A DNA stretch of 64,000 nt from Neckera pumila (Eukaryota > Streptophyta > Bryopsida > Hypnales > Neckeraceae), in NCBI GenBank assembly GCA_963969595.1, contig OZ018409.1, forward strand, positions 1,800,501 to 1,864,500. Direction: 5' to 3'. The position numbers were made by a program, and so were the translations under genes. The notes under the pieces were generated by a model. That model was given only the letters and a program-made list of their open reading frames with translations. It made no database searches and was not told where the DNA came from. Below, piece after piece: positions 37,196 through 48,829 of this stretch (the first letter of the stretch is position 1; each line of letters starts with the position of its first letter).

Positions 37196-38489
37196 TTGCT
37201 CTTGATTGATTGATTGGTATGTACAGTCGCTCCTTGCCCGGAATTCTAGATGGTTACTGAAACGATTACCACATTGCAACGACGACTATGAAGGTAGTTT
37301 AGGATTTCTAGCTCTGCCCAAGCTTCACTTGATTATACTGTGCATGATTTTTGTTGAGCTCAGCATTTGGGCACTGGTTCCTTCATTGTATAGCAGTTCG
37401 TAGCCTAGATATACTGTATTTTTCTTGTACAGGCTAGATTGGTTTGAGAATATGAAGCTCTCAGAAGATGAAACGTGCCTCAGGCTTTCATATTCCGTTC
37501 ACCAACCGCCCATGCCATGCAGGAGTCTGATCTCAGTATGAGGACAGTAAATGTTTTCATTGATTCTGCCATGGAGGATTCATGTCAATAAGTTGAGTTC
37601 TAATTCATTATTGAAGTGCGAGTTCACTAATTAATTTGAATGAAGTCAGTTTGCCGTGAGAATGTACGTACCAGTGCATAATTGTGCGGTGGTGCTCCTG
37701 CGATAGATGTGAGTCATTCCAGTCAATCTCTTTGGCTCATTGTTGCGGTGTATTGCATAATTGGCTTTTCCATGCGCGCCATTCCTGAAGAGTTGTATCC
37801 AGTCGCTTTGAGTCGAACAATTTGGGATCACAGGACGTAGTTATCTTTTGAGACTTCAATCGGCGTCCCTGGTAGCATCATTCCTCCAAACTTTCTAATT
37901 GGTTGGATCGCCGAATGAACCGAATCGAAGGAGTCTTTAAAGTTACTTTCGAAAATATCCACAACAAGAGATTAATTGCAGTACTCCACTGGCGCTAATT
38001 GTTTAGACCGATTTCTGACTTGAATTTCGACGAATTTCATTTTTATTTTTAGGCCATACCTTCGCCAAGTAACCCAAACTGGGTTTTCCAAGAAGGTTAG
38101 GTCCAAAAGCTTGGGACATGCAGAGGTGACTATTGAAGGGCAGACATCATTCTTACTGCAACATATCATGTCGCAAGTCTTCTCCATGGCCAGCTAAAAC
38201 TAGACGGGGGAGCTCCTAGATCGTTTAACGGTCAGTAGTTCTGCTTGTGCATGGGATCACGTGCGTGCACAGTCGATCTCCTACGGAACTGCGAACCAAA
38301 TTCCTGGGCCCAGCTAGTGTGGGTCCTGCCGTGATGAGCCGTAGAAGCCCTGTCTGCGCCCAAATTTCGGCTTCGGATTGGCCCACAATTGAAAAGGTTG
38401 CCGACTGTGGGACCATTAGTGAGCGAACCTCGGGTCCTTGGAGGGAGGGGCTTGGACCTTGGGATGGGACCTCACGGCCGATGAAGGCC
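37196..38489. other. 3' flank of G3
   Basis: Collinear with 11,358-12,658 and 55,208-56,450. No recognisable gene. Confidence 0.5.
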
Positions 38490-38796
38490 TTACCGAATTA
38501 AGAACCATTACAGAGAGAGCATACCAGGGTATTTCCTTTGTAGCAAGTTTTTTTCTAAAAAAGATGCAATCTTTTTTATAAGGAGTATTAGGCAAGATAT
38601 TCTTCTTTTTTTAGTGGATGAAATTGAAAAATGCTACCAAACTTGGGGACAATATTGCTCTCTTTTGGATGAATAAATAAACCTTCATCCTTATGAATTG
38701 CAAGTGTCATCCAGTGACAAAAATCACTTTCTTCATTGCCTAAAATTAAATTAAATTAAATTAAACTAAATTAAATTATATCACTGGCATAGTTGA

Positions 38797-39182
38797 GAGC
38801 ATCACCACCCAGCTTGCAAAAGGCAAGCCAGGTTGCAAGCCTGGTAGTCCATTTTGCAAGTCCATTTTGCAAGCCAGGGAAGAAGGGTCGCCCCACCCAT
38901 GGCCTCTTAAGAGGCCATCGCCATTGCCATCCAGTGAGCTACGTCCACATTCACAGATCATGTCCTTGCTTTTTGAGAATGTGGAAAAGTGTTTGTCTCC
39001 TGCGGTTTGCAGAGCCGGTTTGCAAGCCACCCTTTGGCTTGCAAAAGAGCCCGATTTTGCAAGCCACCGGCGGCTTTTGGCTTGGCCTCTTAACAAGTTC
39101 ATCCATTATGCAAGACAGGTGGGGCAATTTTGCAAGCCTCTCTTAACAAGTCATCCAATATGCAAGACGGATGGGGATGCTC
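38797..39182. mobile_element. PIF/Harbinger-like MITE, unit B only
   Basis: Ends GAGCATCACCACCCAGCTTGCA and, reversed, GAGCATCCCCATCCG. Flanked by TGA on both sides (38,794 and 39,183). Unit A has the empty site with a single TGA at 13,312. It lies in the opposite orientation to the related MITE at 12,663, with similar internal TTGCAAGCC-rich sequence. Confidence 0.85.
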
Positions 39183-39203
39183 TGAAGCTCTGAGATGCTC
39201 TAA

Positions 39204-39415
39204 AAGCCTGTTGCCACTGGAAGCAGGAACTGGAGGCTCGTCCGGCATGACCACGGGCAAAGCGTACAAAGAAATCTGAAATCTCCCCCTCCCGTACAAT
39301 TCACAAAGCAAGGTCCAGCGGAGGCTCCGGAAGGTCCAGTCCTGTTTTCTAATTTTACAGATCTGGAGGCTGAAGGTCCAGGCCTGGAACCCCTCCAGCT
39401 CCCCAATGGCAACTG
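39204..39415. mobile_element. 212-bp hAT-like MITE, unit B only
   Basis: Imperfect inverted ends (A)AAGCCTGTTGCCACTGG / AGAGCCAGTTGCCATTGG, with GCTCTAA repeated on both sides (39,197-39,203 and 39,416-39,422). Unit A has one GCTCTAA at the matching place. A 7-8 bp target duplication points to the hAT type. Confidence 0.75.
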
Positions 39416-39497
39416 GCTCTAAGCTCTACCATATTGGACCAATTCTTGCTTCCAAGAGTCCTGTAAAGACTTGGCAACACCGAGTCTCAGTTGGAGG

Positions 39498-42400
39498 CAG
39501 CGAATTTTTTAACGTTAACTTGTGGTCGTGCGACACGCATCCAGAAGCTTCAGGGAGGCGCCTCGGTGGCAACTCCTATTGTTTCTTCTCCCGTCTGAGT
39601 GGCTCCTCGTGATCAAAGAGCGGGGTGGATTTGGCGATACCATTTTCCTTTATTTTTCACTGTATGGCAATTGTTTCCGTTTCACTGTTGCAGTTTTGGC
39701 GAAGTTGCGGTTGCAAGTTTAAAAAAATTCACTCAAGGGAGTTGAACCCCGGCCACAAAGGCCTTGCCTGAATGCAATGAGTGAACCCACCCACCCCCAA
39801 CCCAATTAGTGAATTGTTTTCAAAAAAACTTAGAAGCCCAAACTTGCCGGATTAATGGAAACAGCCTGCTTACATGTCTGTTCCCCGTTGCAGCGCCTTC
39901 TCCCGCCACGAAGCAATAGCCTTGGTCACAGGAAAGCTTTCCAAAGTGAAAAAACCCTATGAATACAATTTCACACATGTCTCGACATGCCCTGTAAGGC
40001 GGTTTCGCAATTTCGACTTCATAAAATTCAAAGTCGAAAATGTGCGTTCGTCCTCTACACTGCCTAAAACCGCACAAGTTGCAATTTCAGCGAGTTTAAT
40101 GAACTCCGAGAGCCGGTTAAGCATCAATGCGTTGTGGCCAATACGAACCCAGGCTTTTGTCAAAGGATTTTCATCCCGAGGTTCTTCCAAAGCCCCTTTA
40201 GCTTGGGCCTTCAGAGTCAACTTAAATAAGGACATCTGCAGCTTTAAGAGCCTCCCATTAAGAATGGGGTCCACCTGATGGCAGTCGGGCTTCTCCTAAG
40301 TCCCGAAATTCACCTGCTTTACAACTGCAAATTCAGATTTCAATGTAGCCACATGCAAGGGGAACAAGTCGTCACAATTGTCTTACAACCAGTACTGAGA
40401 AAATACTATTCCCAAGGTACACATGAGCTCAACGTGAGGGAAGCGGATATCAAGCTCTAGACTCAACATCTCAGCCGCATCTTTACACTGTGACTTCACA
40501 GAGGTAGTCATTGCAGCGAGGTCGTCCCTGCTAACTGGGAGCTTCTTCCTCGAGATTGCACACAGTGAGTGTGCCGGGTAAGTGTGATCCCCAATGCGGA
40601 AAGCAAGACTCTCCCCCCCCCCGTGTTAAGATCAGTCACCCACTCCTGAGAAATGGAAAAGGAGTGATCATTGAGAATGTCATAAAACATCTCAAAGTGC
40701 TATTTTTGCCAAGCCGTGTCCTTGTCGCTATACATCATGTACAACTCAGCCTGACAAATCTTCACTGCAGCAACAGAATCACTCACAAACACGTGGTTAG
40801 ACTGCGCAAACTTCATCAAGGAATTGATGGAATCCAGCAAGGGCATGATGTAGGTCAAGCCCAATAGAGTCCCAATGTCACAAAGCAGAAGATAATTCTG
40901 CCTGGCACTGTCCCTCATAGCAGCCTACTTCGCTGTCAGATGAGGCTCCTTGACAGCTGCATCCTGACACATTTTAACAAGTAGTGTTTTGTACTCGCCC
41001 ATAACCCTCTTCAAGGGTTCAAGCAAGGAAATCCATCGTGTTTTCACATTTTTGAGCATGCGATTGCCCTCTGTTTCCACTAACTCGGCAAAATTTCGAA
41101 ATTCTAAGGTACGCTTGGGGCTATGCTTGAAATACGTATACATGGCTTGGCAGAGCGCCTCAAGTTTTGCCACAATTGGCAAATTCGATAGAGGTTCCAC
41201 TGCCAAGTTCGTTCGATGAGCCATACAATGAATGCCAAACATGAATGGAGCCAAGTGCTGGCGCATTTGCACCATAACTCCATTACGTGACTCCTAAAAG
41301 ACTGACACATCATCTGCACCAAAACAAACTAGACGGCTAGCTACTTCGGCTGTATTGAGACCTGAGTGATGCAAAAGCATTCTCTATATGGTTTCTCTCA
41401 CGGCCTGAGTTCCACTACCATGTTGAAGTCGGCTTAAGGAAAGCAAGATAGGCACTCTCTTGAACCCTACAGAGATGTACAAGTGAATCGACAACCAAGA
41501 CTGTGAATCGATTGTACTAACTTCGTCTGCACTAAACGAGAAGAAATGAGCTTTAGACATAACCTGTTGCGTGTGCTGGGCCAAGGTTTTTGCAAGCTGA
41601 TTGGCCATTTCCCACCCCACAGCAACACTCTAGTGCTTCTTGGGAAAATCTGGAACGAAGAGGAGCTCCAATAACTCCTGAATTTTCTCGTACTGAGACA
41701 AAGGTCGGCCCTGCATGAGCAACCAAAGCACGGAGCAGAATTGAACAATCTTCCGCTTGCGTTCACGAATCGTCCCATGCGCCACCTGCTGCAGAATCGT
41801 ATCCCCCGCCTTCCCCAACCGAGCAAAATAAATTTTCTCATTCTTGACATGCACATTGTTTGTTAGAAAGTAGTGGTCACCAGCCTTTACCTTCCCAAAT
41901 GAAGTAGTGGCCTTTCTCCGGCCGGCATGCTTCCACAATGAATCAAGCTTAGAAATCAGCAATTTCTCCCTCTCCTCAACCTCTGTGCACACTTTGCACC
42001 GTACTTGTCTGACGGTGTCATCTTCACCAAGGACACTCTCCGCCCACGGCAGACGTGCAGCTCACGAATCTTGCCACTGCCTGTTCAATTCGTACTTTAG
42101 ATGCCGTTTGCGGGCCAAATCATGGGCCGGAGAAGCCTCCGCTGGATCAAGCATGATGACTTCAATTGCACTGGAAGGAGGCACCGGCGGAGAATCGCTT
42201 GCTGTGTCAACATCTTCCACAAGATGAATCGCAGGGGTGCCGAGAAGCACCGGTGATGAAGACTGTCCCTGCGTGGTACCCGAAGTCACGTCACCATTAC
42301 TCCCGGAACCTTCCAGTCTACCCTCATACAAGAACTTCCGCATGATGGACACACGGGGAGCCATGAATTTGCGAGAAAAACACCAAGTGTGAGAGTACAA

Positions 42401-43251
42401 TGCAAATTGCTGAAATGCGCAAAAGAAGACGAGTACTCATCTGTTGAAAGCAGACCGACCTTCCCAATTTATGGCGGATGCTGACATTCAAGAACACCAC
42501 ACCCTAAACCTACCACCCCAGTGCAACAAACAACCCCAAACCCATACAAATTCCTAAATTCTGCACAATGCCAAGACGCACACCACAATTCTCTCATCGC
42601 AACGTGCTGTGAGAGACGCAAAGCCACAAACCTCGCATTGTCAACAAAGCTTTTGCACCTAAAACCTAAATCAACTAAACCGCCACAGATTCCAAGATTT
42701 CGCCCATGCAAGAAAAAAAAAAACTCTCAAGCTTAAAGGCGACCCAAAGCAGGGCACCTCAAAACCTTAAACCCAGAACTTCCTCCTAAAGCTTCAAAGG
42801 CACCAAATTCAACTCTCAAGTCTCAACACATTCATCTTCACAACTCCACCTGTCCAGTGTCCACCATCGCTCATTAATCACGATTCCCCTAATTTAAATC
42901 TACTTTTCTAAAACTGCAATTGGCGAGTGGCGACCAACTCCAGTGGGACCAAGCGAACTGGCGAATAAGGTGCAAAAACTCAAGCAGTAACTGGCGAATG
43001 AGGAGCACAAAGCTTCTGCATGGCGACAAGAGGCAACTGGAACAGGAGGGGACTAGCGAAGAAAAAGAGTTTGACAGCAGCAAAGGCGGCAATGGCGACA
43101 AGCAATAGGGCGGCTGACAAGGCACCCAAGGCCAGCTTGTTAGTCAGCCTCAGGCAAAATTTTTTTTTTTTTTTAAATTGCCCTGTTCAAAATTCGCCTG
43201 CCCGTTTTCCAGGTAGGAATTGGTGATTATTTGCCACAAAAATTTTCGCTA
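39498..43251 (-). mobile_element. Nearly full-length hAT element, unit B only
   Basis: A 3,754-bp insertion with an exact 8-bp target duplication GTTGGAGG (39,490-39,497 and 43,252-43,259). The uninterrupted target is at 13,400-13,407 in unit A. Ends CAGCGAATTTTTT and, reversed, TAGCGAAAATTTTT. Subterminal (A/T)GGCGA motifs cluster at both ends (about 39,600-39,705 and 42,923-43,100). The transposase lies on the minus strand. A T-arm-like text (GGGAGTTGAACCCCGGCC, 39,738-39,755) lies about 238 bp from the left end. Confidence 0.95.
39870..42364 (-). pseudogene. hAT transposase, broken by stops and a frameshift
   Basis: The minus strand shows, in order: a BED-like zinc finger (RCKVCTEVEEREKLL ... 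LWKHAGRRK), a core with FSADEVSTIDSQSWLSIHLY, LVCFGADDVSVF and FGIHCMAHRTNLAVE, a YTYFKHSPKR / KTRWISLLEPLKRV block, and the C-terminal dimerisation motif SVEDERTFSTLNFMKSKLRN. The frame is one from 42,364 to about 40,620, where a run of ten C shifts it. Stops: TGA 42,062; TAG 41,630, 41,384, 41,294, 40,925, 40,700; TAA 40,383; TAG 40,296 and 39,957. End at TAA 39,870. Several TAGs sit where relatives have Gln. The element cannot make its own enzyme. Confidence 0.9.
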
Positions 43252-43264
43252 GTTGGAGGAGTTC

Positions 43265-43490
43265 CAGGCTTCCAACAGGCCCGAATTAGGTCTTTTGAGT
43301 TTTCCTCACAGCACGACAAGTTGCTAAAATTAGATAAGTTACATTGTCTGTAGCTTCACTGTGTCTGTTGGGTGGCAGCATGGTTGTGGGGGATTGGTGG
43401 ACTAGCCTGGCTCCTTCTGGGGAAATCAATTCAGTGTCCCGTGTGCCAACTTGCGTACACACACCTTTCCTGTTGTGGATCGTTGTGGAT
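43265..43490 (+). other. 3'-side module, truncated (unit B, copy 2)
   Basis: Matches 13,408-13,640, then breaks off after TTGCGTACA near 43,460, close to the inverted segment. The frame open in unit A is lost here. Confidence 0.6.
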
Positions 43491-43508
43491 CCTCCAGTCC
43501 TATTTTCT

Positions 43509-43910
43509 AATTACAATAAAGAGATATGAATTTTCAAAATTCTGGGCACTATTCACACCTCTACTGTAACTTCTGCCACGATAATTGTGAAACTTTTTTT
43601 GGAGATGTTTATTTAAGGAAAGATGTGCGTTTGGATGTTTCCTACGTATCTCTACAATTCAATTTTAAAAATTCATCATTAATATTTTTCTATAAATTTT
43701 CATGTAAAACCGTGAAAAAAAAATTTTAAAAATCACCAGAAATGGAATTTTGATTTTTTGAAATTGAAAATTTGGTATACTTGAGGGAGATTGGGTTAGA
43801 CACAAATGTTGATTGACGAAAACAAGAAATGTCAATTATGTTCAAAGTAATGTCAAAAAAGTTGAAGGGTGCAAAAGGGGGGCGTCAACCTTTCTTGTCG
43901 GGGGGTGTAC
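43509..43910 (-). repeat. 0.4-kb segment, inverted relative to unit A
   Basis: Reverse complement of 14,101-14,501 (TTACAATAAAGAGA ... GGGGGGTGTAC). Confidence 0.85.
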
Positions 43911-44199
43911 TGTAGATTATCAGGCGTAGCTTGTATAGCAAGTGAAGTACTGTCTGCGAATCCAGACATGAGCAATCAAGGGACGCCATTTGCTTGCAAA
44001 GCTCAAGCCCATTCTCGTTCTAGGAAAGGACTGGCCTGGAGCGCCGGCAGACCACAATCATCTGGATTTGGGGAATTCTTATCCCGGGGGAAAACACTTG
44101 AAATTTGTATTCACCCTCATGACAGAATTAGAAAATTCCAAATTCATATTTGAATACCAAGGACCTCGAAATTGCTACCATCAGGCATGCGGTTCTAAA

Positions 44200-45129
44200 T
44201 TAACCCCTAAAGGACCATTGTCCCTTGGGGGGACAAATGCGTTTTTGGGTAGGTACCTACTGGCTGAAATTTTCTTCTGATTTTTTGAAACTTTTTTTGG
44301 TCGTAGAAAATCTGGTTAGCTTCATGGGAGTATAATTTTTTTCACAGTTGGTGCTCAAGCACAAAAGTTATGACCAAATAAGCTTAAAACAGAGGACGGC
44401 GGGCAGCAAAAAAAAATTTCATTATTTTTTGTTTTTTTTTGGGTATTTTTTTTCTTATAGATTATATTTTTGCCTATCTAGAAAGCTTTGATTCATTTCA
44501 TTTGGACTTTGTATGAGAAAGTTATGGACATTCTTGTTTTGACAGCAAGTAGAGCATCTTTTTGAAAAAAACAACTTGTAGGATTCATTTCTAAATGCAA
44601 TTTCTCAAATTTTTCATTTTTTCTTTTCTTGCATGGTTTAGTTTACTTGCTAGAAAAATCTAGCAATTGGGATTAGTGCATTTTAATCCCACCAAAAATA
44701 TATGAATATTTTAGATTTTCCTTCTATCTCGTACCTACTTCTACTTAACAATTTTTTTAATAATGAAATTAAGTTTTTCTAAAACTTTTTTATTTGGATT
44801 AGATTCTCAACTCAATTCTATGGTATAAACATTAAAAGCTCAAAACTCTATAGTGCAAAATAATAAAGTCAAAAATGTTCAAAGTCAAAAAATCTAATCC
44901 CACAATGTGCTGAAAAGCTTGTTTTTTCCACTTTGAACGCAGATATCTTGCAATCTCTGTGGTCAAAACTTCTGAAATTTTTTCCACACACTCTCATACT
45001 AGTTAGGTGTAAGCTCCTATGGTGAGATGTGGGAAAAAAACATTTTTCAATTTTTTTTCTTTTTGCTATAGAAATGGCAGTTTTGATTGTTTTTTGGTAG
45101 AAAAAGGGCCTCGGTCCTTTAGGGGTGAA
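44200..45129 (+). mobile_element. TTAA-flanked element, long subtype
   Basis: Unit B counterpart of 14,709-15,640. The right flank has decayed from TTAA to TGAA. Confidence 0.85.
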
Positions 45130-46355
45130 CCACTCCACAATAGAATACGTGATTGGGCACTAGTAGAAACTCACACTAAAAAATCCATTCCAGATGACGG
45201 TTTTGTGTTAATCCCTAAAGTTTTTTCATGTTTAGAGGCCCAAAACTGCTCCAAAATACTAGTCTCCAATACGAGGCTAAAATCTTTGTCTATATTTAAT
45301 TTTTAACAAATTCACTGTAGGATCCTTTAGTTAACTCATTAAATTAAAGTACACCCTCCTCAAATTTAGAATAAGAAACCTTACCAACTGCTTCATTATG
45401 ATGCTAAAATTTCAAAAAGAAGTATTTTCAACTCTTTCCAATTGGTTAGATTTCATCTTTCAAACTTTTTACCCAAAAATGTGTAGATCCTACATTAGGA
45501 AAAATTTGAACCCTCTAAAAACCCTCTTCATTTTGACAACACTCCAATATATTGAGCCTAGACTTGGTACATTGGAATGCATGTGAGATGTCTCTACCTT
45601 GTATGACTTTTTTTATTGTACAAGAGCTCATCTTTCCATTAAATATAGTATCCTAAAGATTAGTTGTAAGAATCATGACTGTACTAAGCATGAGACTATT
45701 TTATGATTTAGATGGAACATGTACCATTGTGCACGTAAAGTTGTACATTAACTCGGTAAAATAATCCAAGTGAGTCATTATTAGTCCAACTTCTTCTTTG
45801 TACCTCAAACAGGGAGCCAATAGAAGTTGTCCATGTATAAGGCTTCAAAGCCATCATTGCTTGGGTGGGCGGAAATCGGGAAAAAATTTGACCATAATGC
45901 ATGAGAAGTATAATTTTATTAGCTAATTGGGGTCCCTTTTGAGGAATTGGAGGGGGCTCTTGGAGGGTTCAAATTTTTCCTAGTGCAACTTGCAAACTCT
46001 CCATACTATATTCAAGAAATAAATTGGGAATTTATATAAAAGATTTCAACAAAAACATATTTGTATTCATGCTTGAAAAGAACAATAAGTAGAAAGAAGA
46101 AGAGAATGATTATTTTAAAATACTAAATGGTTAAGGATTTAGTTAAATAGAATTGAAAAATGCCAATCCCAATGGTTGTAATGTTTTAATAAAAATCTAT
46201 TACCTATGATTTTCTTTTTTTCCAAAATTATTAAAAATTGAGTTGAATGAAGGACTTTAAGTTTATTAGAACAGAGGTTTCATAATTGCCCACAAACGAA
46301 AACTCCTAATAACTTTCATCTCATTAATAAACATAGAATGATTAAAAGCTTTCCA
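45130..46355. other. AT-rich, gene-free
   Basis: Collinear with 15,641-16,864; no gene seen. Confidence 0.5.
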
Positions 46356-46825
46356 TCAATACCTTAAATGAGGCTGTTTGTTTGTTTGTTTGTTTGTTTT
46401 GTTTTGTTTTGTTTGTAGCATGGACAACTTCTTGATCGTGCGTCCCCCGGCCGCGTGCTTGGTACCGTCGGAAAGCTCTCGCCGAGGAGGGGTGCACCGG
46501 CTTGGTTTCATGGCGTTTGGAGCGATGGTGCAAAAGTTATTGAATTTCAAAGTATCTACTGATGAAAAAATTAGAAAATTACTTTTACTTTGATTTTGGT
46601 GGTGTTCTTGCTACTGGGAGTGGAACCAAGAGTTAGAAAATTGCTTTTACTTTGATTTTGGTGGCGTTCCTGCTTCTGGGAGTGGAGCTGGGAGTGGAAC
46701 CAGGAGTTAGAAAATTACTTTTGCTTTGATTTTGGTGGCGTTCTTGCTTCTAGGAGTGGAACCGAGAGTTAGAAAATTACTTTTCCTTTGATTTTAGTTG
46801 TGGCAACGACACAGGGCACACTAGT
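46356..46825 (+). mobile_element. 0.47-kb insertion with TGTTT run and 62-nt repeats
   Basis: Absent from unit A, where TTTCCAT|GTATATTT is continuous (16,864). It starts with a TTTG/TTTTG run, then a GC-richer part (46,436-46,520), then three to four tandem copies of a roughly 62-nt unit, GTTAGAAAATTACTTTTACT... (46,570-46,805). A relative with the same opening and GCAACATCATAGGACACA-like end lies at 63,598-63,850. Mechanism unknown. Confidence 0.65.
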
Positions 46826-47896
46826 GTATATTTAAATCTAAAAAATGAAGTTCAAATTTTTACTTTTCAAAGAAAAAAAATGAAAACGCCATTCATAAAT
46901 GGATGGTTGAAAAATTTGTGTTGCCAAAAATGCTACTTGGTGTCTTGAATGGTTCTTCGGGAATAAAATCTAGTCTAAAATTAACACAATATGTATTTAA
47001 ATTAACGCAAATTTAACATGAAAGTATTTAAATAACATTGAAACTAACACAATTATATTTAAAATATTGCAAATCAGCAAATTTAATAGAAAGCATCATC
47101 TAGAATATTTTTTTAGTGTGGATTTCTACTGGTAGAGGGAGGTTTATATATTACATGTAAAAATGTAGACTTGGTGAATATGAAATTTTGCCAAGAGCTC
47201 ACTATAGAAGCTACATAGATTGAATGAAAAGTTGATGTAAGTGTGTTGAAAAAGCAATTTTGGTTTTGTTTTCTTTAGTAATGTAACTAGCTTGGTTATT
47301 TGATACTTCATGATTTTTGTATAGGATTCTAAATTGGTTCATATGGGGAGGGGAGTAAAGAAAAAACTTCCTGATCTTATGTCTAGATTTTTCCAGTCTA
47401 TAATTTCATTTAAACCAAAAGCTTAGGCTAAGATCTACAATCTCCCTTCTACCAAGCCGACTTACAGAAAATCTAAAGCCTCTAGAAGGCTGCTCCATAG
47501 CCCTCCGAGGGCCCCAAAGTTTTTTGTTTTTTCTGTTTAGGAATTTTTTCCCCCTATACTTGCTCGACTTTTGTTGGTTTGTCATATGACAATTACCGCT
47601 TTGAAATTCAAGTATAAGTGTTTCACAATCAGGGTTAAGGTATTCTAGTTCATTTTAACCCTAATATTTAAATAAATTAAACTCCAATGTACCTTGCACA
47701 CTAAAAAAGTTGTAGAAAAACAAGCAAATGTTCAAAATATTCCATTGACCATCTACCTCCAAATTTTATTTTATGGCAATGTGAAACACTTATTTCATGG
47801 ACTTTTGGTGAGATGAAAGATGAAAAAAGAAGCACTTTATACAAGTTGAGTAGTAGTAGTAGTAAACACAATCCATGTAGGATATGTAAATTAGGC

Positions 47897-48829
47897 TTAA
47901 CCCCTAAAGGACCATTATCGGTTAAGCAGACATTTGGAATTTTGGGCAAGTACCTACGGGCTGAAATTATTTTGTCATTTTTTGAAACTTTTTTTGAAGA
48001 TAGAAAAGTTGATAAGCTTTGTGGTAATACAACTTTTTCACAATCGGTGCCCGGGAAAAAAAGTTATGACCAAATAAGCTCAAAACAGGGGACGGCGGGC
48101 AGCAAAATAAAATGGACAAAACTTTGAAATATTTTTAATATTTTTATTATTTTCTTCTCATAGATTATATTTTTGTCTGTATGTAAAGCTTTGACTCATT
48201 TCCTTTGGATATGTTATGAGAAAGTTATGCACATTCTTGTTTTTTGGGCAGTTAGAACATCTTTTTGAACAAAATAACTTCTAGGATGCATTTGTGAATG
48301 CAATTTTTACAAATTTTTCAGGTTAGTTTATTTTGCATGGTTTATATTACTCGCTAGAACAATCTCACCATTGGAGTTAGTGCATTTAAATTCCATCTAA
48401 AATATATGAATATTTTAGATTTTCCTTCTATCTCGTACCTACTTCTACTTAACAATTTTTTAAAGAATGGAAATTAAGTTTGATTGATTTTTTTTTTCTA
48501 GACTCTCAACTCAATTCTCCACTACAAAGATTCAAAGCTCAAAACTCTGTAGTGCAAATTATTTTTAGTTCAAAATGTTCAAAATCAAAAAATCTAGTCC
48601 CACAATGTGCTGAAAAACTTGTTTTTTTTACTTGAAACGCAGATATCTTGCAATCTGTGCAGTCAAAACTTCTGAAATTTTTTCCACATACTCTCAAACT
48701 AGTTAGGTGTAAGATCCTAAGGTTAGATGTGAAAAAAAACATTTTTCAATATTTTTTACTTTTTGCTATATAAATGGCAGTTTTGAGTGTTTTTTGACAA
48801 AAAAAGCGCCTCGGTCCTTTAGGGGTTAA
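47897..48829 (+). mobile_element. TTAA-flanked element, long subtype
   Basis: TTAA|CCCCTAAAGGACC ... GGTCCTTTAGGGG|TTAA, both ends and both target copies intact: the best-preserved member. Counterpart of 18,020-18,944. Confidence 0.9.

Noticed and set aside
39870..42364. hAT transposase as a functional gene using TAG as glutamine
   Set aside because: A frameshift at a C run plus TAA and TGA stops remain under that reading; decay is simpler.
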